Counted from the stretch's first letter, positions 1 to 9,240 are shown. The stretch is DNA of 64,000 nucleotides from AAA044-D11 sp009705075 (GCA_965268675.1 OZ254179.1:248001-312000), one strand, 5' to 3'. Numbers and translations are program-made. Notes: generated from the sequence alone by a model not told the origin.

Positions 1-720
1 TTAGATGCGATTGCCCGAATTAAGAAATCGTTTCCCAATATTCAAATTATTGGCGGCAATGTTGCAACTCGAGCGGGGGCGCAGGCGTTGATAAATGCTG
101 GTGCTGATGCAGTAAAAGTTGGTGTTGGACCAGGATCTATATGCACAACTCGCGTTGTAGCAGGAGTCGGCGTTCCTCAGATAACAGCAATCATGGAGGC
201 GCACAAAGCCTGCGTTAAAGCCGATATTCCACTTATTGCAGATGGCGGGTTGCAATATTCTGGTGACATTGCAAAAGCAATTGTTGCAGGTGCAGATTCA
301 GTAATGCTCGGATCACTTCTAGCCGGATGTGATGAATCACCTGGCGAACTTGTAGAAGTTGGCGGTAAGAAATACAAGGCTTATCGTGGAATGGGATCAC
401 TCGGAGCCATGCAATCACGTGGTGATAAAAAATCATATTCAAAGGATCGTTACATGCAAGATGATGTTCTTGCTGAAGATAAATTAGTTCCAGAAGGAAT
501 AGAGGGACGTGTTGCTTATCGCGGACCGGTTGCTGAGATGGTCCACCAACTCGTCGGTGGCCTCCGTTCCGGAATGGGTTATGCAGGTTCACCTACTATT
601 GCTGAGTTGCAGCTAAACGGCCAGTTAATTCAAATTACTTCCGCGGGACTTCAAGAGAGCCATCCACATGATGTTCTGCATGTTGCCGATGCACCGAACT
701 ACACCGGAAAAGGAAAGTAG
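1..720 (+). CDS. guaB: IMP dehydrogenase, C-terminal part (cut by window edge)
   Basis: IMP dehydrogenase oxidises IMP to XMP with NAD+, the committed step of GMP synthesis in the cytosol. The window opens inside the gene in frame 1, so about the first half (part of the barrel and the CBS pair) lies to the left. Visible are the GGNVAT strand, the catalytic loop GPGSICTTR with its cysteine codon at 142-144, the phosphate-binding DGG and GSLLAG segments, the YRGMGS segment and the flap region. The gene ends in TAG at 718-720 and the next gene starts 2 bases later, so guaB, guaB3 and guaA form one operon. Identity is secure; only the N-terminus is unseen. Confidence 0.97.
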   Translation, partial: LDAIARIKKSFPNIQIIGGNVATRAGAQALINAGADAVKVGVGPGSICTTRVVAGVGVPQITAIMEAHKACVKADIPLIADGGLQYSGDIAKAIVAGADSVMLGSLLAGCDESPGELVEVGGKKYKAYRGMGSLGAMQSRGDKKSYSKDRYMQDDVLAEDKLVPEGIEGRVAYRGPVAEMVHQLVGGLRSGMGYAGSPTIAELQLNGQLIQITSAGLQESHPHDVLHVADAPNYTGKGK

Positions 721-722
721 CC

Positions 723-1835
723 ATGAACGAAATCGAAATTGGTCCAGGAAAACGTGCCAGAGTTGGCTATTCATTTGATGACATTGCGATAGTTCCAAGC
801 AGGCGCACTCGTGACCCAGAAGAGGTTTCAATTGCTTGGCAGATTGATGCTTATAAATTTTCGCTACCAATGATGGCAGCTCCAATGGATTCAGTTGTTT
901 CACCAGATACTGCAATCGCTATAGGAAAGCTTGGCGGAGTTGGAGTACTAAACCTTGAAGGACTTTGGACCCGACACGATGATCCCAGAATTCCCTTGGG
1001 TGAAATTGCATCGATGCCACAAGAGAAAGCAATTCGCAGAATGCAGGAGCTATATGCGCTGCCAATTCGGCCAGAATTAATCAAGGAACGAATCGCACAA
1101 ATTCGTGCTTCCGGAGTAACCGTTGCTGCCGCGCTCTCACCTCAGCGAACTGCCGAGCATGCAAAAGCCGTTATTGATGCGGGAGTAGATATCTTCGTAA
1201 TTCGTGGAACAACTGTTAGCGCTGAACATGTTTCAGCTGAAATCGCTCCGCTTAATCTAAAGAAGTTTATTTATGAATTAGATGTTCCAGTAATTGTTGG
1301 TGGTTGTGCTACCGGAACCGGAGCACTTCACCTCATGCGCGCTGGTGCTGCTGGAGTACTTGTTGGATTTGGCGGCGGCGCCGCTCATACAACTCGCTCG
1401 GTATTAGGCATCGCAGTTCCAATGGCATCTGCAGTCGCTGAAGTTGCATCCGCACGCCGTGATTACATGGATGAATCTGGCGGTCGTTTTGTTCACGTAA
1501 TTGCTGATGGTTCAGTTGGAAAATCTGGCGATATTGCAAAAGCAATTGCATGTGGCGCAGATGCAGTAATGATGGGTTCACCACTTGCAAAAGCAGTTGA
1601 ATCACCAGGTAAAGGTTGGCATTGGGGTTCTGAAGCTCACCACACAGAATTACCTCGTGGCGATAGAGTTCAAGTTGGAACGGTCGGAACTTTGGAAGAA
1701 ATCTTGGTCGGTCCATCACACCTTGCTGATGGCAGTATGAATTTATTTGGCGCACTACGACGTGCAATGGCTACATCCGGATACTCAGATCTAAAAGAGT
1801 TCCAGCGCGTTGAAGTTGTAATTGATCGTGTCTAA
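723..1835 (+). CDS. guaB3: GuaB3 family IMP dehydrogenase-related protein
   Basis: This 370-residue barrel protein is a paralogue of GuaB without the CBS pair. The opening PSRRTRDP and MMAAPMDSV segments and the C-terminal MNLFGALRRAMA segment are typical of actinobacterial GuaB3. In the loop that carries the catalytic cysteine in GuaB, it reads FGGGAAHTTR, with His222 in the cysteine position. Its reaction is therefore uncertain: cyanobacterial GuaB3 has been reported as a GMP reductase, but a Cys-less form cannot be assumed to share that chemistry. The ATG at 723 has an AGGAAAG ribosome site just upstream. It lies between guaB and guaA, overlapping guaA by 8 bases. Confidence 0.9.
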   Translation: MNEIEIGPGKRARVGYSFDDIAIVPSRRTRDPEEVSIAWQIDAYKFSLPMMAAPMDSVVSPDTAIAIGKLGGVGVLNLEGLWTRHDDPRIPLGEIASMPQEKAIRRMQELYALPIRPELIKERIAQIRASGVTVAAALSPQRTAEHAKAVIDAGVDIFVIRGTTVSAEHVSAEIAPLNLKKFIYELDVPVIVGGCATGTGALHLMRAGAAGVLVGFGGGAAHTTRSVLGIAVPMASAVAEVASARRDYMDESGGRFVHVIADGSVGKSGDIAKAIACGADAVMMGSPLAKAVESPGKGWHWGSEAHHTELPRGDRVQVGTVGTLEEILVGPSHLADGSMNLFGALRRAMATSGYSDLKEFQRVEVVIDRV

Positions 1836-3387
1836 CACCAAGAAACAAGAAGTAGTTTTAGTTGTTGATTTTGGTGCACAGTACGCTCAGTTAATTGCGC
1901 GCAGAGTGCGTCAGGCTCAGGTCTACTCCGAGATAGTTCCATCTTCCATGCCAATAGAGAAAATGTTGGCGCTAAATCCCGTTGCAATTATCTTGTCGGG
2001 CGGGCCTTCCAGTGTTTATGAGGCAGGTGCCCCAACGTTAGATGCAAAGATATTTGAAGCTGGTATTCCGGTCTTTGGAATTTGCTATGGCTTTCAAGTA
2101 ATGGCCTCTGCACTTGGTGGAACCGTAACTCAAACTGGCAAGTCGGAATTCGGTCGAACCACAATCTTGCACGATGAAAATTCTCGGATGTTATCCGGGC
2201 TACCAAAAGAATTTAGCGTTTGGATGAGTCACGGAGATAGCGTTACGAGCGCTCCTGCCGGATTCAAATCAACCGCCAGAACTGAAGATACTCCGATAGT
2301 TGCATTTGAAAATAGCGATGCAAAATTTGCCGGCGTGCAGTTTCACCCTGAAGTACTTCATTCCGAAAATGGCCAGGAAATTCTACGCCGATGGTTAATT
2401 GATGTTGTTGGTTGTAAGCCAACTTGGAATTCCGAGAATATTGTTAACGATGAAGTTGAAAAGATAAAAGCTCTTGTCGGAACAGGTCGCGTACTTTGTG
2501 GTCTATCTGGCGGCGTTGATTCTGCGGTCGCCGCAGCCATTGTTCAGAAAGCTATTGGCTCGCAACTTACCTGCGTCTTTGTAGATCACGGATTACTTCG
2601 CGAAGGCGAAGCTGAGCAGGTAGAGCGAGATTTCGTGGCATCAACTGGAGTTTCCCTAAAAGTTGTAGATGCCAAAGAGCGATTCTTAAAAGCGCTAGCG
2701 GGTGTCACTGATCCAGAGACAAAACGCAAAATAATTGGTAGTGAATTTATTAGAGTATTTGAAGCCGCAGCTCGCGAAATCTCAGCGACCGAACCAATCG
2801 ATTTTCTTGTCCAAGGAACTTTATATCCTGATGTAGTTGAATCAGGCGGTGGCGAAGGCACTGCAAATATAAAGTCTCACCACAATGTTGGTGGTTTACC
2901 AGATGATCTGCAATTTAAATTAATTGAACCACTTCGCACGCTATTCAAAGATGAAGTGCGCTATGCCGGATTATCAATCGGGATTCCGGAAGAAATTATT
3001 TGGCGACAGCCATTTCCGGGACCAGGTCTTGCAATTCGAATAGTTGGCGAAGTAACTGAGAATAACCTTAGAATATTGCGAAAAGCTGATGCAATTGCTC
3101 GAATTGAATTGCGCAATGCCAATTTAGAACGGATAATTTGGCAGTGTCCAGTTGTTTTGTTAGCTGATGTAAGAAGTGTTGGAGTGCAAGGAGATGGCAG
3201 AACTTATGGCCATCCAATTGTTCTTCGGCCAGTTTCATCAGAAGATGCAATGACTGCTGATTGGAGTCGAATTCCATACGAAGTATTGGAGAAGATTTCA
3301 ACACGAATAACAAACGAAGTTCGAGAAGTTAATAGAGTGGTTCTAGATGTAACATCTAAACCGCCCGGAACAATCGAATGGGAATAA
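1828..3387 (+). CDS. guaA: GMP synthase (glutamine-hydrolysing)
   Basis: GuaA aminates XMP to GMP using glutamine and ATP. The N-terminal class I amidotransferase domain has nucleophile Cys86 in FGICYG and the His/Glu pair in FHPEVLH. The ATP pyrophosphatase domain carries the P-loop LSGGVDS, and the C-terminal dimerisation domain ends in the usual KPPGTIEWE. With about 519 residues the length is normal. The start is placed at GTG 1828, giving an 8-base overlap with guaB3; a TTG at 1822 is possible but would add two residues with no family support. No clear ribosome site is seen, so translation is probably coupled to guaB3. Confidence 0.96.
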   Translation: MSNTKKQEVVLVVDFGAQYAQLIARRVRQAQVYSEIVPSSMPIEKMLALNPVAIILSGGPSSVYEAGAPTLDAKIFEAGIPVFGICYGFQVMASALGGTVTQTGKSEFGRTTILHDENSRMLSGLPKEFSVWMSHGDSVTSAPAGFKSTARTEDTPIVAFENSDAKFAGVQFHPEVLHSENGQEILRRWLIDVVGCKPTWNSENIVNDEVEKIKALVGTGRVLCGLSGGVDSAVAAAIVQKAIGSQLTCVFVDHGLLREGEAEQVERDFVASTGVSLKVVDAKERFLKALAGVTDPETKRKIIGSEFIRVFEAAAREISATEPIDFLVQGTLYPDVVESGGGEGTANIKSHHNVGGLPDDLQFKLIEPLRTLFKDEVRYAGLSIGIPEEIIWRQPFPGPGLAIRIVGEVTENNLRILRKADAIARIELRNANLERIIWQCPVVLLADVRSVGVQGDGRTYGHPIVLRPVSSEDAMTADWSRIPYEVLEKISTRITNEVREVNRVVLDVTSKPPGTIEWE

Positions 3388-3407
3388 TTCTAGGTAAAGG
3401 AAGTGCA

Positions 3408-4103
3408 ATGAATACGAAGCGATCTACGACAGTTGCGATTGTTGCGACGATTATTGCTTCTATTTTAATTTCTGCCCCAGCAAGTGCTGGCAACAAAGGG
3501 AAGAAAAATAAGAAAGTTAGCCAAGTATCAAGCACATTGGCGCTTTGCAAGAAAACATCGGCGATCGGTCATACTCCGATGCGGTTACCAGTTCCATCAG
3601 TAAAGAAACCACATGTAAATAAAGTTTTAACCCTAACCACCAATTGTGGCGAGATTCAGATTGAGGCCGATGGTGTGAACGCGCCGCTAACGGTAATTTC
3701 TATGGATTACTTGGCGAATAAAGGATATTTTGATAAATCTCCATGTCATCGAATTACAACTTCAGGAATTTTTGTTCTCCAATGTGGTGATCCAACTGCT
3801 TCTGGTTCTGGTGGACCTGCTTGGCAAGTTCCAGACGAGAACCTACCTACTGGCACCGGAAATATTTATCCCGCAGGCTCTGTAGCAATGGCTAACTCCG
3901 GACCAAATACAAGTGGTAGCCAATTTTTTATTGTTTACGAAGATAATTCACGTCTTGGACCTAACTACACCCTCTGGGGAAAAGTAAGCAAGGGTTTAGA
4001 TATTGTTAAAGCGGTAGCGGCTCTTGGTTCTGATAATTCAAATCCTGCTGGTGGCGGAGTTCCAAATCAACCAATTGCAATCGAAAAAGCAATATCACGC
4101 TAG
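3408..4103 (+). CDS. Secreted peptidyl-prolyl cis-trans isomerase (cyclophilin type)
   Basis: This 231-residue protein has a Sec signal peptide (a lysine and an arginine, a hydrophobic run, then APASA followed by GN, cleavage near residue 27) and a lysine-rich linker. A cyclophilin domain follows with CHRITTSG, the GDPT turn, the AMANSGPNTSGSQFFI strand and a WGKV segment. It should help fold exported proteins by isomerising X-Pro bonds at the cell surface. The arginine of the HRI motif is present, so it is probably active. ATG 3408 is preferred over the in-frame ATG at 3378 because AAAGGAAG sits just before it and the signal peptide starts there. Its stop codon abuts the stop of the convergent deacetylase gene. 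Confidence 0.9.
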   Translation: MNTKRSTTVAIVATIIASILISAPASAGNKGKKNKKVSQVSSTLALCKKTSAIGHTPMRLPVPSVKKPHVNKVLTLTTNCGEIQIEADGVNAPLTVISMDYLANKGYFDKSPCHRITTSGIFVLQCGDPTASGSGGPAWQVPDENLPTGTGNIYPAGSVAMANSGPNTSGSQFFIVYEDNSRLGPNYTLWGKVSKGLDIVKAVAALGSDNSNPAGGGVPNQPIAIEKAISR

Positions 4104-4829
4104 TTAATCGCTTGCGACAACTCTAAATATTTCAGCAACACGGCCATCGGCTAGATTATTTAATTTAGCGTTCCGCTCGCCCCATTCTCGAACCATCTTC
4201 TCTAAGTTTGGATTATGAGCGGTCTGACTTACGTGAGCATGTAGCGCAGCAATTTTCTTATCGAAAGTATCTGTTACATCAATAAAATGATCAGGTGTGT
4301 GATGCGACATGACCCAAACTTCCCGCACATGCCACGGCTCTAGGCCCTCTTCTTTGAGCAAATCTTCGAAGGCAAATGGATTTCGCGCATCTGGATAAAC
4401 AGCTTGTATCGCGGCTTCACCTGCAGCCATGTGATCTGGATGGCTTGAGAATAAACGGTCCCAATTTCGTTCTGGGCTCTGGATAAGCATTCGCTGTGGC
4501 TTACTCTTTCTGATTTCACGGACAATCTGTTTACGTAATTCAATTGTAGGAACTAGCCAACCATCGCGGTGATTCAAAAAGGCAATATCTGTTACTCCCA
4601 AAATTTTTCCAGCATCACGCTGCTCCTTCTGACGAATCTTTGGCATATCCGCTCTAGGAACATCTGGATCTTCGCCACCTTGATCGCCATTTGTGCAGAT
4701 GCAATAAGAAACTTCGATTCCCTTTGCCGTCCACTGCGCAATGGTTCCAGCTGCCCCAAAATCAAGGTCATCCGGGTGTGCGGTAACAACTAGAACACGT
4801 TCTATCTCAGAATCATCTAAAGGAGGCAT
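4104..4829 (-). CDS. PIG-L/LmbE family deacetylase
   Basis: A 241-residue zinc-dependent deacetylase of the PIG-L family. The metal-binding AHPDD motif lies at residues 17-21 and a second motif, HPDH, lies in the middle. This family includes MshB, Mca and GlcNAc-PI deacetylases, but this copy is shorter than the MshB found at 49015 and lacks its specific segments, so the substrate (an N-acetylated sugar or a mycothiol conjugate) is unknown. It is a single gene, convergent with the cyclophilin and divergent from pcrA. Its start codon is preceded by a leaderless-type promoter at 4836-4841. Confidence 0.85.
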   Translation of the reverse strand: MPPLDDSEIERVLVVTAHPDDLDFGAAGTIAQWTAKGIEVSYCICTNGDQGGEDPDVPRADMPKIRQKEQRDAGKILGVTDIAFLNHRDGWLVPTIELRKQIVREIRKSKPQRMLIQSPERNWDRLFSSHPDHMAAGEAAIQAVYPDARNPFAFEDLLKEEGLEPWHVREVWVMSHHTPDHFIDVTDTFDKKIAALHAHVSQTAHNPNLEKMVREWGERNAKLNNLADGRVAEIFRVVASD

Positions 4830-4835
4830 TGGGCA

Positions 4836-4841
4836 ATCTTA
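4836..4841 (-). promoter_or_regulatory. Leaderless-type -10 of the PIG-L gene
   Basis: On the minus strand TAAGAT is followed by 6 bases and then the ATG at 4829, with no Shine-Dalgarno sequence between. The same spacing recurs at many genes in the window. No -35 element was recognised. Confidence 0.5.
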
Positions 4842-4870
4842 GGTGAACTAGGGAAAGAAAGCAGTTTATG

Positions 4871-4892
4871 TGAGTCGTTAGACTCCGACTCA
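4871..4892 (+). promoter_or_regulatory. Palindrome over the pcrA promoter and start codon
   Basis: TGAGTCG (4871-4877) and CGACTCA (4886-4892) form a perfect 7-base inverted repeat with an 8-base spacer. The -10-like TAGACT (4879-4884) lies inside it, 7 bases before the ATG at 4892. GAGTC at 4872-4876 can also pair with GACTC at 4881-4885, giving a second, exclusive hairpin. This could be an operator covering the -10 and transcription start; no known box was matched. Confidence 0.45.
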
Positions 4893-7117
4893 TGTCAGCA
4901 GAGCACCTAACCGATGGTTTAAATCCTCAACAGCAGGCGGCTGTTATTCATCAGGGCTCACCTCTATTAGTCGTTGCAGGTGCCGGTTCTGGAAAGACTC
5001 GAGTTTTAACAAGGCGAATTGCATATTTATTGGCAGAACGAAACGTTCGACCATATGAGGTCTTAGCAATTACTTTCACAAATAAAGCAGCGGCTGAAAT
5101 GAAAGAACGTGTCGCTGACCTTGTGGGAGATAGCGCTAAATCAATGTGGGTTTCAACTTTTCACTCGGCTTGTGTTCGTATCCTGCGTCAAGAGGCCTCG
5201 AAACTTGGCTATTCAAATTCATTCACAATTTATGATTCCTCAGATAGTTTGCGGTTAATTACCTTAGTAATGAAGGACATGAATTTAGATATCAAGCGCT
5301 ATGCACCTCGCGCAGTAGCTGGACTTATTTCTCAGGCAAAGAATGAGCTTCAGGGACCAGCAGATTTTGTGCAATCAGCAGATAACCAGTTTAATGAAAT
5401 AGTTGCGGAGATTTTCGCGCATTATCAGAAGCGATTAGCGAGCGCTAACGCTATGGATTTCGACGATCTGATTGGAAGAACTGTTGAAATATTGCAACGA
5501 AATCCCGAGAGTCGTCAAAGATATCGTTCACGCTTTAGGCATGTTTTAGTCGATGAGTATCAAGATACAAATCACGCGCAATATATGTTGATCAAAGAGC
5601 TCGTGGGTACTGAGGGTGAAGGTATTCCTCTAGCCGAACTCTGCGTGGTTGGCGATGCCGATCAATCAATTTACGCATTTCGTGGCGCCAATATTCGAAA
5701 TATTCTGCAATTTGAAGCGGATTACCCCAGCGCTAAAACAATTCTTCTCGAACAAAATTATCGCTCAACCCAGAATATTTTGACGGCAGCAAATGCTGTA
5801 ATTTCAAATAATGAAGGTCGCAAGGCAAAAAATCTCTGGTCAGAATCTGGTTCTGGTTCGAAAATTACTGGCTATGTTGCCGAAAGTGAACACGACGAAG
5901 CAGACCATATAGTTTCGGAGATCGCGAGATTGCGTAAAGAGAGCGTTTCTCAACCTGGAGATACCGCAATTTTTTATCGGACTAATGCGCAGTCTCGGGT
6001 ATTTGAAGAAGTTTTCTTGCGCTCTGCGATTCCATACAAAGTCGTTGGGGGAGTTCGCTTCTACGAACGTAAAGAAGTGAAAGATTTCTTGGCTTATCTT
6101 CGGGTCTTAGTTAACTCAGAGGATGAGATATCGCTACGAAGAATTATCAATACCCCAAAACGCGGAATAGGTGATCGGGCGCTAGATACCGTTGATCTAT
6201 TTGCTCAAAGTTCTGGTATTTCTTTTTGGAGCGCCTTAAATCGCGCTGCCGAAGTTCCAAGTATTCCTACGAGATCTATCTCTGCCATCAATGATTTTGT
6301 TCATTTGATATCTTCTCTAACATTTTTAGTTGAAGCTAAAACTCGTCCTTCAGTTATAGCTCAGGCCGTGTTAGAGCAGTCAGGATTACTGCACGAATTA
6401 GAGAAGAGCGATGATTTACAAGATGAATCTAGAATTGAGAATTTACAAGAGCTAATATCAGTAGCGGTTGAATATGAAGAAGGCGAAGTTGAAGAAGGTG
6501 AAGAAATTTCACTCCTTGGTTTTCTGGAGAACGTTTCTCTCGTTGCAGATTCCGACCAAATTCCTGAGGGCGAGGATCACGGAGGAGTTGTTACTCTGAT
6601 GACTTTGCACACCGCAAAAGGTTTGGAATTTCCGACAGTGTTTTTAACCGGAATGGAGGAAGGAATATTTCCGCACTCCAGAACTCTTGGCGATCCTAAG
6701 GAAGTTGAAGAAGAGCGAAGGTTGGCCTACGTTGGATTAACTCGAGCGCGCACTCGGCTCTATATTTCGAGATCGGAATATCGAAGTTCTTGGGGTGCGC
6801 CAACTTATAATCCGGCTTCACGTTTTCTCTCGGAAATTCCAGATGAAGTAATTGAATGGAACGAACATGCACCTGCGCCATCTCGTGCAAGTATTTTAAA
6901 GACATCGCATTTCACTCCCGCCCCAAGGGCCACTGGTCGGAAGGCATCAACCACTATGGTCCTTCAAGTCGGAGATCGTGTGTCACATGACACATTTGGA
7001 TTAGGCAGCGTTACTGCCGTCATCGGCGAAGGTGATCGCGCAGAAGCCACGATTAATTTTGGTTCACTCGGCGAAAAGCGGCTGCTCCTGCGATATGCGC
7101 CGGTAGAGAAGCTCTAA
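4892..7117 (+). CDS. pcrA: ATP-dependent DNA helicase PcrA/UvrD
   Basis: A 741-residue SF1A helicase acting in DNA repair and in removal of proteins from DNA. The motifs are Walker A AGAGSGKT (29-36), Ia TFTNKAAAEMKERV, Walker B DEYQDTN, III GDADQSIYAFRGA, IV QNYRST, V TLHTAKGLEF and VI VGLTRAR. The C-terminal 55 residues form the Tudor-like tail typical of actinobacterial PcrA (VGDRVSHDTFGLGSV). The ATG at 4892 lacks a ribosome site and is probably the first base of a leaderless mRNA. The 67 bases after the gene contain only a weak inverted repeat before sucC. Confidence 0.96.
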   Translation: MSAEHLTDGLNPQQQAAVIHQGSPLLVVAGAGSGKTRVLTRRIAYLLAERNVRPYEVLAITFTNKAAAEMKERVADLVGDSAKSMWVSTFHSACVRILRQEASKLGYSNSFTIYDSSDSLRLITLVMKDMNLDIKRYAPRAVAGLISQAKNELQGPADFVQSADNQFNEIVAEIFAHYQKRLASANAMDFDDLIGRTVEILQRNPESRQRYRSRFRHVLVDEYQDTNHAQYMLIKELVGTEGEGIPLAELCVVGDADQSIYAFRGANIRNILQFEADYPSAKTILLEQNYRSTQNILTAANAVISNNEGRKAKNLWSESGSGSKITGYVAESEHDEADHIVSEIARLRKESVSQPGDTAIFYRTNAQSRVFEEVFLRSAIPYKVVGGVRFYERKEVKDFLAYLRVLVNSEDEISLRRIINTPKRGIGDRALDTVDLFAQSSGISFWSALNRAAEVPSIPTRSISAINDFVHLISSLTFLVEAKTRPSVIAQAVLEQSGLLHELEKSDDLQDESRIENLQELISVAVEYEEGEVEEGEEISLLGFLENVSLVADSDQIPEGEDHGGVVTLMTLHTAKGLEFPTVFLTGMEEGIFPHSRTLGDPKEVEEERRLAYVGLTRARTRLYISRSEYRSSWGAPTYNPASRFLSEIPDEVIEWNEHAPAPSRASILKTSHFTPAPRATGRKASTTMVLQVGDRVSHDTFGLGSVTAVIGEGDRAEATINFGSLGEKRLLLRYAPVEKL

Positions 7118-7133
7118 ATAACCACTAAGATTT

Positions 7134-7149
7134 CGCTTATTCGCAAGCG
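7134..7149. repeat. Short inverted repeat between pcrA and sucC
   Basis: CGCTT (7134-7138) and AAGCG (7145-7149) are perfect arms around a 6-base loop. There is no T-run, so it is a poor intrinsic terminator; it could be an operator for sucCD or chance. Confidence 0.25.
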
Positions 7150-7184
7150 CTAAATTTGGTAATTAATAATGAATGGGGTAACTA

Positions 7185-8345
7185 GTGGATCTCTTTGAGT
7201 ATCAAGCTCGAGATCTTTTCGAATCACATGGCGTTCCAGTTCTAGGCGGCGCAGTTGCCTACACACCTGAAGAAGCCGAATCCGCAGCAGCTTCAATGGG
7301 CGGAAGAGTGGTCGTTAAAGCACAAGTAAAAGTTGGTGGCCGAGGAAAAGCTGGTGGTGTGAAGCTTGCTGAAAGTGCAGCGGACGCCAGAGAAAAAGCG
7401 GCAGCAATTCTTGGGATGGATATTAAAGGTCATATTGTTAATAAAGTAATGATTGCCCAAGCCGCACCAATTGAGGCGGAATACTATTTGGCAATTTTAT
7501 TGGATCGAGCGAATCGTAATTTTCTTGTGATGGCTTCGGTTGCTGGTGGCATGGAGATTGAAGAAGTTGCTCATAAAACTCCAGAAAAATTAGCAAGAAT
7601 AGGCATTGATCCGAATTTTGGTATTTCAAATGAGAAAGCGCGCGAAATAGTTTTAGCTGGACAATTTCCAGCAGATGTTGTGGATCAAGTAGTAGATGTT
7701 TTGCTCAAGTTGTGGGCGGCATTTGTTTCAGAGGATGCAACTCTGATGGAGATAAATCCACTTGTTAAAACTAGTGATGGAAAAGTTGTTGCGCTAGATG
7801 GCAAAGTAACTTTGGATGACAGTGCAGATTTTCGCCACCCAGACCACGAAGCGCTTATTGATCACGCCTCAGCAAATCCACTAGAGGCCGCAGCAAAGGC
7901 GAAAAATCTTAACTATGTAAAGCTAGATGGTCAGGTTGGCATTATTGGAAATGGTGCTGGACTTGTAATGAGCACGCTAGATGTCGTTGCTTATGCTGGC
8001 GAAAAATTTGGGGTAAAGCCAGCGAATTTCTTAGACATCGGCGGCGGAGCCTCTGCTCAAGTAATGGCTGATGGGCTAGGAATTATTCTCGGCGATCCCG
8101 ATGTGAAAAGCGTCTTTGTAAATGTATTTGGTGGAATAACCGCTTGTGATGCGGTCGCAAATGGAATTGTTCAAGCCCTAGAAATGCTTGGCGACAAGGC
8201 TACGAAACCAATTGTTGTCCGACTAGATGGAAATAACGTTGTTGAAGGCCGTCGAATCTTAAATGAAGCGGCACATCCACTTATTCAGCAAGTTGACACT
8301 ATGGATGGCGCAGCAGCACGCGCTGCAGAATTGGCGGCAAAGTAA
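7185..8345 (+). CDS. sucC: Succinyl-CoA synthetase, beta subunit
   Basis: The ADP-forming beta subunit (386 residues) interconverts succinyl-CoA and succinate with nucleotide phosphorylation in the TCA cycle. The N-terminal ATP-grasp domain starts MDLFEYQARDLFESHGVPV and has the KAQVKVGGRGKAGGVK strand-loop and the EINPL metal-binding segment. The C-terminal CoA-ligase domain contains DIGGGAS and FVNVFGGI. It starts with GTG at 7185 with GGGG upstream. The stop overlaps the sucD start as TAATG, so the two subunits are translationally coupled. Confidence 0.97.
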   Translation: MDLFEYQARDLFESHGVPVLGGAVAYTPEEAESAAASMGGRVVVKAQVKVGGRGKAGGVKLAESAADAREKAAAILGMDIKGHIVNKVMIAQAAPIEAEYYLAILLDRANRNFLVMASVAGGMEIEEVAHKTPEKLARIGIDPNFGISNEKAREIVLAGQFPADVVDQVVDVLLKLWAAFVSEDATLMEINPLVKTSDGKVVALDGKVTLDDSADFRHPDHEALIDHASANPLEAAAKAKNLNYVKLDGQVGIIGNGAGLVMSTLDVVAYAGEKFGVKPANFLDIGGGASAQVMADGLGIILGDPDVKSVFVNVFGGITACDAVANGIVQALEMLGDKATKPIVVRLDGNNVVEGRRILNEAAHPLIQQVDTMDGAAARAAELAAK

Positions 8346-9235
8346 TGGCAATTTTTGTAAATGAAGATACTAAAGTTTTAGTACAAGGAATGACAGGCTC
8401 TGAGGGCACTAAGCACACTGCAAGAATGATTAAATCCGGAACAAAAATTGTCGGCGGGGTAACACCTGGTAAAGGTGGGCAGAGCGTTGAAATAGAGGGA
8501 GTAACACTTCCGGTTTTCAATAGCGTTTCTGAAGCCGTTGCAGCAACAGGTGCCAACGCTTCAGTTGTCTTCGTTCCGCCTAAGTTTGCGAAAGCTGCAG
8601 TGATTGATGCAATTGACGCCAAGTTGCCGTTAGTCGTTGTAATCACCGAAGGAATTCCGGTTCATGATTCAGCAGCCTTCTACGCTTATGCGCTCTCAAA
8701 GGGAACAACTCGACTCATTGGTCCAAATTGCCCAGGCTTGATAAGTCCTGGTAAATCTAATCTTGGAATTATTCCAGCAGATATAACTGGCCCTGGTCGA
8801 ATTGGCCTCGTTTCTAAATCTGGAACTTTGACCTACCAAATGATGTATGAATTACGTGATTTTGGAATAAGTACCGCGGTAGGAATCGGTGGAGATCCAA
8901 TAATTGGGACTACACATATAGATTGCTTACGCGCATTTCAAGATGATCCAGATACCGATGCCATCGTAATGATTGGTGAAATCGGTGGTGATGCAGAAGA
9001 ACGCGCAGCTGCATTTATTGCAGAATATGTAACTAAGCCAGTAGTCGGTTATGTTGCAGGATTCACTGCTCCAGAAGGCAAAACTATGGGACATGCTGGT
9101 GCAATAGTCTCTGGTTCATCTGGAACTGCTGCCGCAAAGCAGAGTGCACTAGAAGCTGTTGGAGTTAGCGTCGGTAAAACACCAAGTGAAGCAGCGCAGT
9201 TGATGCGCACTATTTTAAATAATAAAAAAGGTTAA
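8345..9235 (+). CDS. sucD: Succinyl-CoA synthetase, alpha subunit
   Basis: The alpha subunit (296 residues) binds CoA in its N-terminal Rossmann domain (VQGMTGSEGTKHT) and carries the phosphorylated His250 in GHAGAIVSG. GPNCPGLISPG and GIGGDPIIG are the expected core segments. It forms the catalytic dimer with SucC. The start ATG overlaps the sucC stop. A membrane protein gene follows after 5 bases, so the operon continues into perM, purN and purH. Confidence 0.97.
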   Translation: MAIFVNEDTKVLVQGMTGSEGTKHTARMIKSGTKIVGGVTPGKGGQSVEIEGVTLPVFNSVSEAVAATGANASVVFVPPKFAKAAVIDAIDAKLPLVVVITEGIPVHDSAAFYAYALSKGTTRLIGPNCPGLISPGKSNLGIIPADITGPGRIGLVSKSGTLTYQMMYELRDFGISTAVGIGGDPIIGTTHIDCLRAFQDDPDTDAIVMIGEIGGDAEERAAAFIAEYVTKPVVGYVAGFTAPEGKTMGHAGAIVSGSSGTAAAKQSALEAVGVSVGKTPSEAAQLMRTILNNKKG

Positions 9236-9240
9236 CTAAC

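Noticed and set aside
4104..4829. Second mshB or mca gene
   Set aside because: It has the general AHPDD and HPDH motifs but lacks the MshB-specific segments; only the family level is supported.
7134..7149. Intrinsic terminator after pcrA
   Set aside because: The stem is only five bases and no T-run follows; kept only as a low-confidence repeat.
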